Source: Cenarchaeum symbiont of Oopsacas minuta (lineage in GTDB: Archaea; Thermoproteota; Nitrososphaeria; Nitrososphaerales; Nitrosopumilaceae). From it: DNA of 64,000 nucleotides. The DNA lies in the NCBI GenBank assembly GCA_029948415.1, contig JAJIZT010000001.1:36457-100456 (forward strand), in the 5' to 3' direction. Positions 8,851-17,575 of this stretch are shown one piece after another. The notes beneath the pieces were generated by a model. It made no database searches, was not told where the DNA came from, and was given only the letters and a program-made list of their open reading frames with translations. The stretch's first letter is position 1; each line of letters opens with the position of its first letter. The translations under genes were made by a program, and so were the position numbers.

Positions 8851-9543
8851 TTGATTGACAAGATAAATTATGCATCAATTCAGATAGATGATTTACTTGG
8901 ACGTGCATTAAATGATGTTGAAGAAAAATTTGCACCAAAGATGATTTTTTACAAAGGTACTATGAGAATTCCTGTGCCATACCCAAGAGTCTCTATTATT
9001 GGTTCTAGAAAGGCATCAGAAAGAGGACTTTTGAAAGCTGAAGAAATATCAAAAATTTTAATTGAAAATAAAATAATAATAGTCAGTGGACTTGCGAAAG
9101 GTATTGATACGGTAGGACATAAAACGGCTATAAAATATGATGGTAAAACTATTGCAGTAATTGGAACCCCATTAAACAAAGTATATCCTAAAGAAAATTC
9201 GGAATTACAGAAAGAGATTATGAAAAACCATTTAGTTATTTCACAATATCCAGTTGGTCATTCAACCACACCCAAAGATTTTGTGTTACGAAATAGGACT
9301 ATGGCACTAATTTCAGATGCTACCGTTATTGTAGAAGCAGAAGAATCAAGTGGTTCATTATATCAAGGTTGGGAAACGTTAAGAATAGGCAGACCGCTGT
9401 TTATTTGTAAAGATGTGGTTAATGATAAAAAATTAAAATGGCCAGAAAAAATGTTGCAATATGGGGCAATAAAACTTGACAATTCAAGACATATTTTAGA
9501 GCATTTACCTACAAGTGTCACAATACCCGAATTGTTTCAATAA
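8851..9543 (+). CDS. DprA/Smf-like SLOG-superfamily protein
   Basis: 230 aa from TTG 8851, the only possible start after the in-frame stop at 8848. It contains the DprA Rossmann core: VSIIGSRKASERGL (about 48-61), IIIVSGLAKGIDTVGHKTA (about 75-93), a G-x-P loop (AVIGTPLNKVYPKEN) and RNRTMALISDATVIVEAEESSGSLYQG near residue 150. It lacks the SAM-like N-terminal and winged-helix C-terminal domains of transformation DprA, so it is a stand-alone SLOG domain. A phosphoribosyltransferase frame starts at the very next base after its stop (ATG 9544). DprA-PRTase neighbours have been proposed to act in nucleotide-based conflict systems; that role here is inference. Confidence 0.82.
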   Translation: MIDKINYASIQIDDLLGRALNDVEEKFAPKMIFYKGTMRIPVPYPRVSIIGSRKASERGLLKAEEISKILIENKIIIVSGLAKGIDTVGHKTAIKYDGKTIAVIGTPLNKVYPKENSELQKEIMKNHLVISQYPVGHSTTPKDFVLRNRTMALISDATVIVEAEESSGSLYQGWETLRIGRPLFICKDVVNDKKLKWPEKMLQYGAIKLDNSRHILEHLPTSVTIPELFQ

Positions 9544-10103
9544 TGACTCAAATGAGAAAATTGTGTATAGAATTTGGTTCGTTGTTAACTTACACCAAAC
9601 CCAATTACTGAAAAACAAATAGAATCAAGAGATGTTATGATAAGTCTCAAAAGTGATCTGTTTGTATCAAAAATTCCAAAATCTGAAGAAATCGCAAAAA
9701 AAAAATTAAAAAAAATCTTGAAATATATCCATTTTCAGATTATTTTGATAAAGATACTATTTTAATTCCTATTCCAAAAAGCTCATTATCACAAAAAGAC
9801 GAACTTTGGGTACCTCGGCGTGTAACATCATCATTAGAAAAATACGGTTTAGGCAAAAATGAGGATTGTTTAGTCAGAGAGAAGGCGCTGCCTCAATCAT
9901 CAAAAGTATTACCAAAGGATAGATCAAAAGCACATCAGCATTATGATTCAATAAAAGTCCGAGAATCCTTGTTAGATCCAAAAAAGATCGTTTTAGTTGA
10001 TGATGTTATCACGAGAGGCGCTACAGCTTTGGGTGCAGTGAATAGACTTGTAGAATCATTTCCCAATTCCAATATCTGTGTTTTTGCTGTAATGAACAAT
10101 TAG
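9544..10103 (+). pseudogene. Phosphoribosyltransferase (ComF-like) with two frameshifts
   Basis: ATG 9544 follows the DprA stop without a gap. The frame closes at about 9610; similarity continues in another frame (NPITEKQIESRDVM...) until the A-rich run at 9696-9714, then in a third frame to TAG 10101. The last part holds ILIPIPKSS and the PRPP-binding motif IVLVDDVITRGAT (V-V-D-D-x-x-T-x-G-x-T), the signature of type I PRTases. Both breaks lie in or near homopolymer runs (CCAAACCC, A10), so sequencing error or programmed slippage are alternatives to true decay. Confidence 0.75.
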
Positions 10104-10148
10104 TATATCTGATAGATGAAAAATATTCATTTATAAAATCTCATTTAT

Positions 10149-10724
10149 TCATACATGGTGATCATCACCATATAATAATTGATTGTTGTCTATTTTGTCC
10201 CCATTCAGTAATTTTATCAATTCTTCTAATGCACTAGCGCATGGTCTAGCTTCTATTAAAAAAACTTCGATGGGTTCTAAATCTACAAATTTTTTTGATA
10301 ATAGTTCGCGGATTATTCTGATTTTTTTTAATTGATTATGATTAAATATCGTACCTGCCGTTATGATTTGAGATTCCATTATTCTAATATTATTATCGAT
10401 CCGATATTGTTCATTTTCAGCATATATGTAATTTTCTGCATGAAGTTTATACTGATAAAGTCTTCCGATTGAACCATGTATAGTATTCAATGTTTCACAC
10501 AATCTTTCATACTCATATTTTTTATTGTATTCTTGATCAGTTTTTTTGACATATCTGTATATGGCATATATTATGATCGCCAGGGTAATTTCAATAGCTG
10601 CAATCCACACACTTAATATGTTGGCATCAAAATTATTCGCATCTATACTAGAAATGCCAAAATAGTTCAACAATATTACGAACACGATATAAACACTTAT
10701 CACAAAAATTATTGTTAAAATCAA
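10149..10724 (-). CDS. Membrane protein with two N-terminal TM helices
   Basis: 191 aa. Two hydrophobic segments (about 2-21 and 38-60) are followed by a basic junction (YRYVKKTD) and a 130-residue helical, charged cytoplasmic region rich in Tyr and Asn. No known domain recognised. It sits in the AT-rich island, convergent with the DprA/PRTase pair and 33 bp downstream of the 78-aa gene that may share its transcript. An effector of the neighbouring SLOG protein is conceivable but only by proximity. Confidence 0.6.
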   Translation of the reverse strand: MILTIIFVISVYIVFVILLNYFGISSIDANNFDANILSVWIAAIEITLAIIIYAIYRYVKKTDQEYNKKYEYERLCETLNTIHGSIGRLYQYKLHAENYIYAENEQYRIDNNIRIMESQIITAGTIFNHNQLKKIRIIRELLSKKFVDLEPIEVFLIEARPCASALEELIKLLNGDKIDNNQLLYGDDHHV

Positions 10725-10757
10725 ATAATCACATCATAATTATTAGAAATATAATTA

Positions 10758-10994
10758 TTATGTCATTACATTATATTGTATCAATGCTATTCGTCCTTTA
10801 GAGTTACGACGTAAATCATCAATAATTTTTTGGGCTTCAGTATATGTATTGGAGGTGGTTGTTACAACATGTTCGTACAATCCGTTATTTTCTCTAACAG
10901 TGTGTTCGCCAAATTTTTCATTAAGCATATTTTCTACATTTGCACATATGTTATGTTGTGCAGAAGCGCAACAAACTCTAATCTCGATATTCAA
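10758..10994 (-). CDS. Small hypothetical protein (78 aa)
   Basis: 78 aa with a beta-alpha-beta feel: an N-terminal strand (IEIRVCC), a helix (NICANVENMLNEKF), and two later strands. No cysteine pair spacing or membrane segment. First gene of a possible two-gene unit with the membrane protein at 10149. Function unknown; moderate certainty that it is a gene because of its intact start and the tight spacing. Confidence 0.5.
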   Translation of the reverse strand: MNIEIRVCCASAQHNICANVENMLNEKFGEHTVRENNGLYEHVVTTTSNTYTEAQKIIDDLRRNSKGRIALIQYNVMT

Positions 10995-11263
10995 TTAGAT
11001 CACCTGTAAATACTTGTGTTTTATTCATTGTGATTAATTAAAATAAACTTTATATTAATTTTTCAATTTCGTATCAAAACCCATGAATGATCATCAAATG
11101 TCTGTGACCAATTCCACACGTCCAGCATTCATGGATGGATGCAAAAAGGTCTAATTCTAGGCGCGATTATCGCAAACAACACATTATGAGAGCAAAAAAT
11201 GGCATAATTGCATCATAGTTTATCATTTAACCAAAATCATACAAAGTTTACAGAATTTGATCT

Positions 11264-11917
11264 TTATATGATCGGATCAAATATTGCCAATGTGACTAGT
11301 ACAGATATGAGCGATACTGTAAGAGGAATTAAAAGTGGAATTGTGATTCCAACGTATGTACCTGCCTTGATGGGTATCTCGTCCACATGTCTTGGATGTC
11401 TAGTAGATAAAAACCACAGAGTGCGCTGACCGTTTGAATTTTTTTCTCCACAATATGCATGAATTTCACCTAGATTGTATTTGTGCACAAGAAAAAATGC
11501 AAGAAATTTTCTTGGAATAGAATCAGATAGATCCGAGAATAATTTTAATCCTGATCGTTGTATATTTAGTATAGGATTTATTACCAAAACGGCAAGCAGT
11601 GAAATAATTGCACTACAAAATAACACTGGTATTATTATTGGAACATCATTAAAGACTGGTAGTATAAACGAGAGTGTTAACAATGCTTCAAAATCTCCTG
11701 TAGCGTATAGTCTGGCTAGTCTACCTGCAAGAGCTACAAGTGCTCCAAGTCCCATTATCCATGCGACTCCATATGAAGGAGGATTTATCACGTATGCTAT
11801 GGCTGCTACTAGACCGAATGCAAGCCAAAGTTTCTCTGATATCATGCCAGTTTTCCAGTCATAGTATGCCCCAATTGAAAACATGCTTACTGCAAGTAGA
11901 GTATGAAATATCTCCAC
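11264..11917 (-). CDS. Type IV prepilin/prearchaellin peptidase (A24 family)
   Basis: 217 aa polytopic membrane aspartic protease that cleaves class III signal peptides of pilins and archaellins. The two catalytic aspartates are visible: D20 in YYDWKTG and D75 in ATGDFEALL, each at a membrane edge, plus further TM helices near 90-125 and at the C-terminus. Length fits FlaK/EppA-type enzymes. Last gene of a minus-strand run starting with TFB; only 5 bp after the unknown gene at 11923. Confidence 0.88.
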   Translation of the reverse strand: MEIFHTLLAVSMFSIGAYYDWKTGMISEKLWLAFGLVAAIAYVINPPSYGVAWIMGLGALVALAGRLARLYATGDFEALLTLSFILPVFNDVPIIIPVLFCSAIISLLAVLVINPILNIQRSGLKLFSDLSDSIPRKFLAFFLVHKYNLGEIHAYCGEKNSNGQRTLWFLSTRHPRHVDEIPIKAGTYVGITIPLLIPLTVSLISVLVTLAIFDPII

Positions 11918-11922
11918 CTAGA

Positions 11923-12501
11923 TCAGATCTCCGAGAAAATATATCTAGTATCATTTTTTGCATCTGCAATTTTTTTCATAACCAATTCATCTGCAGCATC
12001 TTGTGTCCTATCAAGCCAATTTTTTAACAAAACTAGATCCTTGTCGTACTTTTTGTTCAAGTATCTAAAGACATCTGGTTTTATCTTCCAAATGTGCCTT
12101 TGTTTGTGGCATATGAATCCTTTACAAGCCAAAACTGAGATCGTATTGGCCAGATATTTTGGAGAATAGTATGGCTCAAAACGTTCTAGAAATTTTGGAG
12201 ATACTGCAAATCCTGTAGATTTTTGCATACAGTAAAAATCTGCTAATGCTGAAAGTGTAAAAAATGAAATGTGCAAGTTGTACGCCATGGTCATCCATTT
12301 GCCTTTTTCAGTAAGCGTGGTTTTAACTTCTATCAAGCCATTTTTTTGTAGATGACTAAAGAGTCTTTTACGTAGGATCGGTGAAGTTTTTGTTTTTCCT
12401 GTAGACATTATAGATACAAGAAATCCTAGCTGTTGTGAATTATATTTTCCTGCAAAACTAGATCGGACATGTTTTTTGATCTCAGCTGGTATTAGATCCA
12501 A
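11923..12501 (-). CDS. Conserved hypothetical protein, possible winged-helix
   Basis: 192 aa, no membrane segment. The middle (LRKRLFSHLQKNGLIEVKTTLTEKGK, about residues 43-70) has the helix-turn-helix plus wing pattern of a small DNA-binding domain, and SVLACKGFICHKQRHIWKI could be a second one. It lies between the ParB-like and prepilin-peptidase genes with gaps of 30 and 5 bp, so it belongs to the same operon. Function unknown. Confidence 0.7.
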   Translation of the reverse strand: MDLIPAEIKKHVRSSFAGKYNSQQLGFLVSIMSTGKTKTSPILRKRLFSHLQKNGLIEVKTTLTEKGKWMTMAYNLHISFFTLSALADFYCMQKSTGFAVSPKFLERFEPYYSPKYLANTISVLACKGFICHKQRHIWKIKPDVFRYLNKKYDKDLVLLKNWLDRTQDAADELVMKKIADAKNDTRYIFSEI

Positions 12502-12531
12502 AATTTAATCACAGCTTTTCCTTTCCACAAA

Positions 12532-13599
12532 TCAGAAATTTATCACGTGGGATTTTTTAGCTAAAAGTTTTGAAAGTGATTTTGCAGTAGAGACTCTAAA
12601 GAATACATCCTCACCTACTTGTGCTCCTAGTTTATTGACTATTGTTGGAGGTATAGCGGCAATGGGTGCATTTGAACTATGTTCTATAGCAATGGCATCA
12701 TCTTTTACTTTGATCTCCGACATTGAACGTGTCTTTATGTTTACTTTGTACATGATGCCACATCGACATGGAAGAATTGCTTCATTGCGTGAGCTTTGTA
12801 GATGTGAATACAGATCATGGCCAAGTCCATGAAATGGGTCAATTTTTTTCTTTGATCGTTTTACTGTATCTTCATTTGAGGTGTCTAGATCTTTAAACTC
12901 TCGATCATCTAGATCAAAGATCACAGGTTCTGGAATATTTTTTGATTTTGCTTCAGATACTAGTGCATCAATCTGTCCAGCTGAAGGAAAAGAAAATCTT
13001 GCACGTGTACAGTCCAAGCTCATATGATTTATGATATTTTCAACTGCACGTCTTTGTGTCTTTGGTTCGAGCTTGCACAGCATTGCAATCATGTACATTG
13101 GATATGTCATGCGAGAAAATTTCTCCGTCATTTTTTGTAAATGCACCTCCAAAAGTTCCCTAGCTTGCAAATCAATCTTGTGGGTTGCGATATATTTTTG
13201 CATAGGATCAAGCCAAAGCATTTTCAAAATATTTTCTGATGCAATACCAAATTTTTTCAAATAATTGTATGCATCAATCAATCCTAATGGATTAGTTGGA
13301 CTCGATTGATGCAAACGTACATGCAAGATTACTACATCAGATATATCGTTGACCTTGTGAACATATGCATCAGCTGTCTTGATTTTACGCCTCTTTATCT
13401 CTTCAACACGCATCTGTCCGTCAACCACATATGTTGTACCATCAGCTGTTCTTGCCACATGTATAGGAAGTATTGCATCTTTTGATTCAAGGTCTATCTC
13501 TTGTAGATTTTTTTGAATATCTAAAGAATGATTTGATACTGAGATCGGACATGGTTTTAATATTTCAACTCTCTCAGGTCCATGCACAAGTTGGCTCAA
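12532..13599 (-). CDS. ParB/sulfiredoxin-fold domain protein
   Basis: 355 aa. The N-terminal third carries a ParB-type block: ILPIHVARTADGTTYVVDGQ followed by MRVEEIKRRK (about 43-72), matching the P-I-x-V ... Y-x-x-V-D-G-x-x-R-x-x-A pattern. The centre is helical. The C-terminal part has CRCG near residue 278 and ends with an AbrB-like PPTIVNKLGAQVGEDVFFRV stretch. Translationally coupled to TFB through an ATGA overlap (13596-13599). Coupling of a ParB-like protein to a basal transcription factor suggests a regulatory rather than partition role (inference). Confidence 0.75.
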   Translation of the reverse strand: MSQLVHGPERVEILKPCPISVSNHSLDIQKNLQEIDLESKDAILPIHVARTADGTTYVVDGQMRVEEIKRRKIKTADAYVHKVNDISDVVILHVRLHQSSPTNPLGLIDAYNYLKKFGIASENILKMLWLDPMQKYIATHKIDLQARELLEVHLQKMTEKFSRMTYPMYMIAMLCKLEPKTQRRAVENIINHMSLDCTRARFSFPSAGQIDALVSEAKSKNIPEPVIFDLDDREFKDLDTSNEDTVKRSKKKIDPFHGLGHDLYSHLQSSRNEAILPCRCGIMYKVNIKTRSMSEIKVKDDAIAIEHSSNAPIAAIPPTIVNKLGAQVGEDVFFRVSTAKSLSKLLAKKSHVINF

Positions 13600-14399
13600 G
13601 TATACAAACCTCCCATGACGAATTTTATGGCTTTTTTAACACTAGTGTCCTTGTTGCTAACAAAACCATCAACGTCAAGTTTTTGCTGCACCATAACACG
13701 TATCTTTGCAATGTCAATATGTGGATATTTTTTTCCCAATGTTTTAAAATGTAAATTTAGATAATAGTTTAATGTTCCATAATCTGAATCAAGATGACTG
13801 TTTTGAAGCAATGGTTTCAAATCAGAGCAGATCTTTGCATAAGAACGAATGTGTTTTCTTCCCATCTCACATCGTACATAATGTGAGATCTTTGTTTCTG
13901 TACGTGGTATAGAATGTCGTTGACACGAACGCATCAATGCAAAGAGCGCCGCATCAGCTTTGACACATTTTTTTGCAGCAGATATTTTTTTGTATAATAT
14001 CCATGCTTCCTGTGATACATATGTAGGCAACTCCAACCATTGACATATGGTAGCAAATGTAGATAGATCTGGTCTGTTTATGTAAAAGCGTTTCAAACTT
14101 GAAAGATTGGATTTAATCTCCATAGGGAGTAATTTTTGATAATTACCCACTAGATTTATTGATAAATTTGCACATGATTCAGGGATCTCTAAAGATGAAA
14201 CTGATTCATCTTCATGTAATACAGTTCCACAAAGTACGCACACTGTTTCATGATCTATACACATCTGCTCTGAGGGTTTTAGAATTTTTTTGCATATAGG
14301 GCAGATGATTTTTCCACTACTAGTTTTTAATTCTGCATCATGCAACGGAATGTAACAATATCGTTTTTCATATAAAAAAGTAAGGTTGATCGATTTCAT
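13596..14399 (-). CDS. tfb: Divergent transcription initiation factor TFB
   Basis: 267 aa from ATG 14399; an upstream ATG (14462) would add 21 hydrophobic residues unlike TFB. The N-terminal zinc ribbon is visible (CPIC ... CVLCGTV). The rest resembles the two cyclin repeats of TFB, with KISAAKKCVKADAALFALMRSC typical of the first repeat. The second repeat is short and weak, so this is a divergent paralogue rather than a textbook TFB. First gene of a four-gene operon; its stop overlaps the ParB-like start by 4 bp. Confidence 0.8.
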   Translation of the reverse strand: MKSINLTFLYEKRYCYIPLHDAELKTSSGKIICPICKKILKPSEQMCIDHETVCVLCGTVLHEDESVSSLEIPESCANLSINLVGNYQKLLPMEIKSNLSSLKRFYINRPDLSTFATICQWLELPTYVSQEAWILYKKISAAKKCVKADAALFALMRSCQRHSIPRTETKISHYVRCEMGRKHIRSYAKICSDLKPLLQNSHLDSDYGTLNYYLNLHFKTLGKKYPHIDIAKIRVMVQQKLDVDGFVSNKDTSVKKAIKFVMGGLYT

Positions 14400-14717
14400 A
14401 ATATTGTAAAATGGTGCGTAAATTATTTGATCTAGAAGATAAAAAATTACAATAATGTTCATGCGATATGGAAATTTAGTATATCAAAATTTGTGCTGTT
14501 TAGTCGTTATTTACACCTGATTAGATCATACAGATCTTGTCTAGATGTGATTTATTGCCATTATGTTTAGATCGGAGATGTTAAAGAGAAAGATTACGTA
14601 CATATTTTCAGATCGCGGTCATGTAAACTAGGATTTCATACTAGAATAAGAAAACTATTGGTATACTGAACTTTATGAGTCAACGACTTAAAAGTCTCAC
14701 TTGCAGATTATCACATA
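14400..14717. other. Intergenic region between divergent tfb and adenylate-kinase genes
   Basis: About 318 bp without a supported gene. It holds both promoters; a TTAAAAG box near 14689-14695 lies about 25-30 bp before the ATG at 14718. No repeats, tRNA or conserved ORF seen. Confidence 0.5.
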
Positions 14718-15251
14718 ATGTCATATGTGATAACAGGTAGTCCAGGAACTGGTAAACATACTATAGGCAAAATACTAGCAGATAATCTTGAACTAGACAT
14801 AACGGATATCAATTTGTTGGCTACTGAGTCTAGACTGTATGAGAAAACAGATGGAGTTATAGAGGTAGATACTGATGCACTATCAAAGATAATAGACAAT
14901 ACCTCAGGCGTGATCATAGGTCATCTTGCCCCATATGTTGTAAAACAAGCAAAATTTGTAATTGTGTTACGCAAGAGCCCATACGAGTTGCAGGCAGTAT
15001 ACGAGCAGAGAAAATATTCAAAGGAAAAATCACTTGAAAATATCCAGGCAGAGATACTTGGCATCATAGCACACGATGCATTACAAACTTTTTCTGATTT
15101 AATACAGATAGATGTAACAGGTTGCAGACCAGATGATATAGTATCACGCATAAAGAATCGATCAAATTCTACAGTTGATTGGTTGCAGTTAATATCTGAG
15201 AGAGATGATATACGGAGATTTTTTCCAGAGAGAATGACTGACTTGATTTAA
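14718..15251 (+). CDS. Adenylate kinase, Fap7/AK6-like
   Basis: 177 aa. Walker A GSPGTGKHT (about 7-15) near the N-terminus. The lid motif DxxR is not evident, as is usual for the AK6 type, and VIVLRKSPYELQAVYEQRKYS gives the LR-x-x-P-x-x-L-x-x-R-x-x-x-R/K-x-Y pattern. In archaea and eukaryotes this family acts in maturation of the small ribosomal subunit (Fap7-like). Followed 25 bp later by tgtA on the same strand, so probably one operon of RNA-related genes. Confidence 0.85.
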   Translation: MSYVITGSPGTGKHTIGKILADNLELDITDINLLATESRLYEKTDGVIEVDTDALSKIIDNTSGVIIGHLAPYVVKQAKFVIVLRKSPYELQAVYEQRKYSKEKSLENIQAEILGIIAHDALQTFSDLIQIDVTGCRPDDIVSRIKNRSNSTVDWLQLISERDDIRRFFPERMTDLI

Positions 15252-15276
15252 TAATATGCAGAAACAGTGGTAAAAA

Positions 15277-16794
15277 ATGCTCTTTGAGATATCAAAATGT
15301 GATTTGGCTGGACGCATAGGTACATTGGAGACAAATCATGGTAGAGTCAAGACTCCTGCGTTTGTTCCCGTAATACATCCAGTAAAACAATCTATACCTG
15401 CATCAAAGCTAAAGCAGATGGGATTCGATCTAGTCATAACAAATGCATACATTACAATGAAAAATTATGGAGATATAGCTGTTCAACGTGGCATACATGA
15501 TATAATCGGATACGATGGTGCTGTAATGACAGATTCTGGCGGATACCAAGTCTTAGAATATGGCAAAGTTGACGTAACACCTGAGGCAATGGCCTCATTT
15601 GAAACAGGGATTGGTTCGGATATTGCAATACCGTTAGACAAGCCAACTGGATTTGGTATGCTAGAGAAGAAGGCAAAAGAATACGTAAATCATACACTAA
15701 CAGTCTGCAAACAGACACTAAACAATGCACAAAGACAAGGTCAGATTTGGGCAGGACCCATACAAGGAGGCGAACATGAGAAACTAGTAAAGTATTCGGC
15801 CAAAAGTCTAGTAAAGATGGGATACGAGTTTTTAGCTTTGGGTAGCCCCGTAGAATTTATGGAAGCGTATGAATATGTACGCTTGGCTGAGATGATCGTT
15901 GCAGCTAGACGCAGTATTTCAGATTCTTCTCCGATGCATCTGTTTGGAGCAGGACATCCACTTACAATAGCGTTGGCAGTATCTTTGGGTTGTGATACAT
16001 TTGATTCAGCATCGTATATGTTGTATGCAAAACAAGATAGATACATTACCGAGGATAGAACGCGAAAAATTGGAGATATCGAATATTTTTCTTGTCCCTG
16101 CGAAATATGCTCAAAGACTACTCCTGCAGAAATTGTATCCATGGAAAAACAAGAGAGAGTAGAAAAAATAGCATTGCACAACCTATACTCGATAAAATCC
16201 GAAGTTGACAGGACAAAAGAGGCTATTGCAGATGGTCGCCTCTGGGAGCATTTGATGAAAAAGATGCACTCGCATCCCAAACTATACGAAGCAAGGTATA
16301 CAGTGGCAGCATCACAAGATATAATCGCCCCTTCTACTCCACAGTTCAAAAAAGGTGCAGTATTCCTTTACGAGCCAATTGATCAGTATCGTCCAGAAGT
16401 ACTATCATATCATGATACAGTACGCAAATTTAAGACTAGGAAAAAGATTCTCTGTATTAGTAGAGACTCTACAAGAAAACCTGCATATCTTGCACCAGAA
16501 CAGATAGAGCTTGAAAAATATTTTGAGGATCATGAAAAAATACAATTCTGTAGATACAGTAAACATTTGGGACTGTTGCCACTTGAGATATCCGATCTGT
16601 ATCCGGCTGCACATTATGTAGAGGCTCGTACTAGGGATGCAGTCTTGGCATATCCAGAATTTGCAAAAACGTGGGAAAAATTTTTCTCAAATAATTCCTT
16701 TGATACAGTCTATTATACATTTGATGAATTTTTGCTATATTATGTACGTAGGTTACCAAAAGGCGTGCAAAGACGCAAGCTCTTGCTAGATTGA
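15277..16794 (+). CDS. tgtA: tRNA-guanine(15) transglycosylase (archaeosine pathway)
   Basis: 505 aa. Exchanges G15 of tRNA for preQ0, the committed step to archaeosine. MTDSGGYQ near residue 86 contains the catalytic Asp, GPIQGGEH near 165 lines the base pocket, and the zinc site follows as CPCEIC near 272 plus a His about 28 residues later. The C-terminal 180 residues match the archaeal C1/C2 region, but the sequence ends without a clear PUA domain, so the protein is shorter than the usual 580-650 aa; PUA may be a separate gene. Downstream of the adenylate kinase gene. Confidence 0.93.
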   Translation: MLFEISKCDLAGRIGTLETNHGRVKTPAFVPVIHPVKQSIPASKLKQMGFDLVITNAYITMKNYGDIAVQRGIHDIIGYDGAVMTDSGGYQVLEYGKVDVTPEAMASFETGIGSDIAIPLDKPTGFGMLEKKAKEYVNHTLTVCKQTLNNAQRQGQIWAGPIQGGEHEKLVKYSAKSLVKMGYEFLALGSPVEFMEAYEYVRLAEMIVAARRSISDSSPMHLFGAGHPLTIALAVSLGCDTFDSASYMLYAKQDRYITEDRTRKIGDIEYFSCPCEICSKTTPAEIVSMEKQERVEKIALHNLYSIKSEVDRTKEAIADGRLWEHLMKKMHSHPKLYEARYTVAASQDIIAPSTPQFKKGAVFLYEPIDQYRPEVLSYHDTVRKFKTRKKILCISRDSTRKPAYLAPEQIELEKYFEDHEKIQFCRYSKHLGLLPLEISDLYPAAHYVEARTRDAVLAYPEFAKTWEKFFSNNSFDTVYYTFDEFLLYYVRRLPKGVQRRKLLLD

Positions 16795-16835
16795 AAATAA
16801 AAAAAAAGTAATTGGTTTTGCAGAAAATATTGCAC

Positions 16836-17138
16836 TTAGAGTGCTGCGTCTTCTGCCCAACCTTTGACGAATATACCGTTTTTGTGTAGTGGGACAGGTT
16901 GTCCGGCTGTATAGTTCATTGGTCTCATCCAAAAGATGGACTTTGTCGGACATACACCTATGCATGCACCGTCAGAGATACATCTCTCTGGATAAAAGAC
17001 AAATGCTTTGCCCCTTTTCCAGCCTTCTACAGGCTTTACACGGAGTACATCAGGACCAAGCGTGGTGCATATTTCTACACACAAAGCACAGCCGATGCAT
17101 CTTTGTTCGTCGATATCGGGAAGTATTGCTATTGGCAT
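16836..17138 (-). CDS. Small 2[4Fe-4S] ferredoxin-like protein
   Basis: 100 aa with two cluster motifs: CIGCALCVEIC near residue 14 and CISDGACIGVCP near residue 53. The second has two extra residues between the first cysteines, so it may bind its cluster differently. A cytoplasmic electron carrier of the NuoI/ferredoxin type. Convergent with tgtA and separated by 41 bp; alone on its transcript. Confidence 0.88.
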   Translation of the reverse strand: MPIAILPDIDEQRCIGCALCVEICTTLGPDVLRVKPVEGWKRGKAFVFYPERCISDGACIGVCPTKSIFWMRPMNYTAGQPVPLHKNGIFVKGWAEDAAL

Positions 17139-17257
17139 CTATATCACTTGATATGTATTCTCTCATATCTGTATTTAAACCATAATCGATTTTCATAACA
17201 CGGTTATGTTAGCATACGCTATATACGATATTCAAAAAACATAGTGTCATACAATGA

Positions 17258-17470
17258 CTATTTTCTCATTGCATCAATTTGACCAGAAGTAACCCAGTCT
17301 AGCAGTTCTGCAGACGTTGGGTTTAATTCAGCTTTTTTGGCCATTAGATTTTTCACCCAAATCCAGTTTATCTGGTTTAAAAGGGGTTTGTTTGACTCAT
17401 CGCCAGCTCGTACCTTGCTTACAACTGCAGGGTCTTGGCTGTTAATCCAGTCATCATAGGATCTTCCCAT
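17258..17470 (-). CDS. Small conserved protein (70 aa)
   Basis: 70 aa beginning MGRSYDDWINSQDP, rich in Trp, Asn and Asp; no cysteine motif or membrane helix. A good ATG with a clean upstream region that also serves the divergent beta-CASP gene. No family name can be given; the composition suggests a folded helical protein. Confidence 0.65.
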   Translation of the reverse strand: MGRSYDDWINSQDPAVVSKVRAGDESNKPLLNQINWIWVKNLMAKKAELNPTSAELLDWVTSGQIDAMRK

Positions 17471-17575
17471 GATTAGTTGAGGTTAGCTTGCACTAATTAA
17501 AGCTTTTGAAGTTTGAGTGGATTTTCCCTGATCTACTAGGCAAGATATTAAGGGGATAAAAAATCTCTCATCATC

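Noticed and set aside
11090-11163. 23-codon frame MNDHQMSVTNSTRP...
   Set aside because: Too short, broken right after, and not linked to a promoter or neighbour; could be a relic but not supportable.
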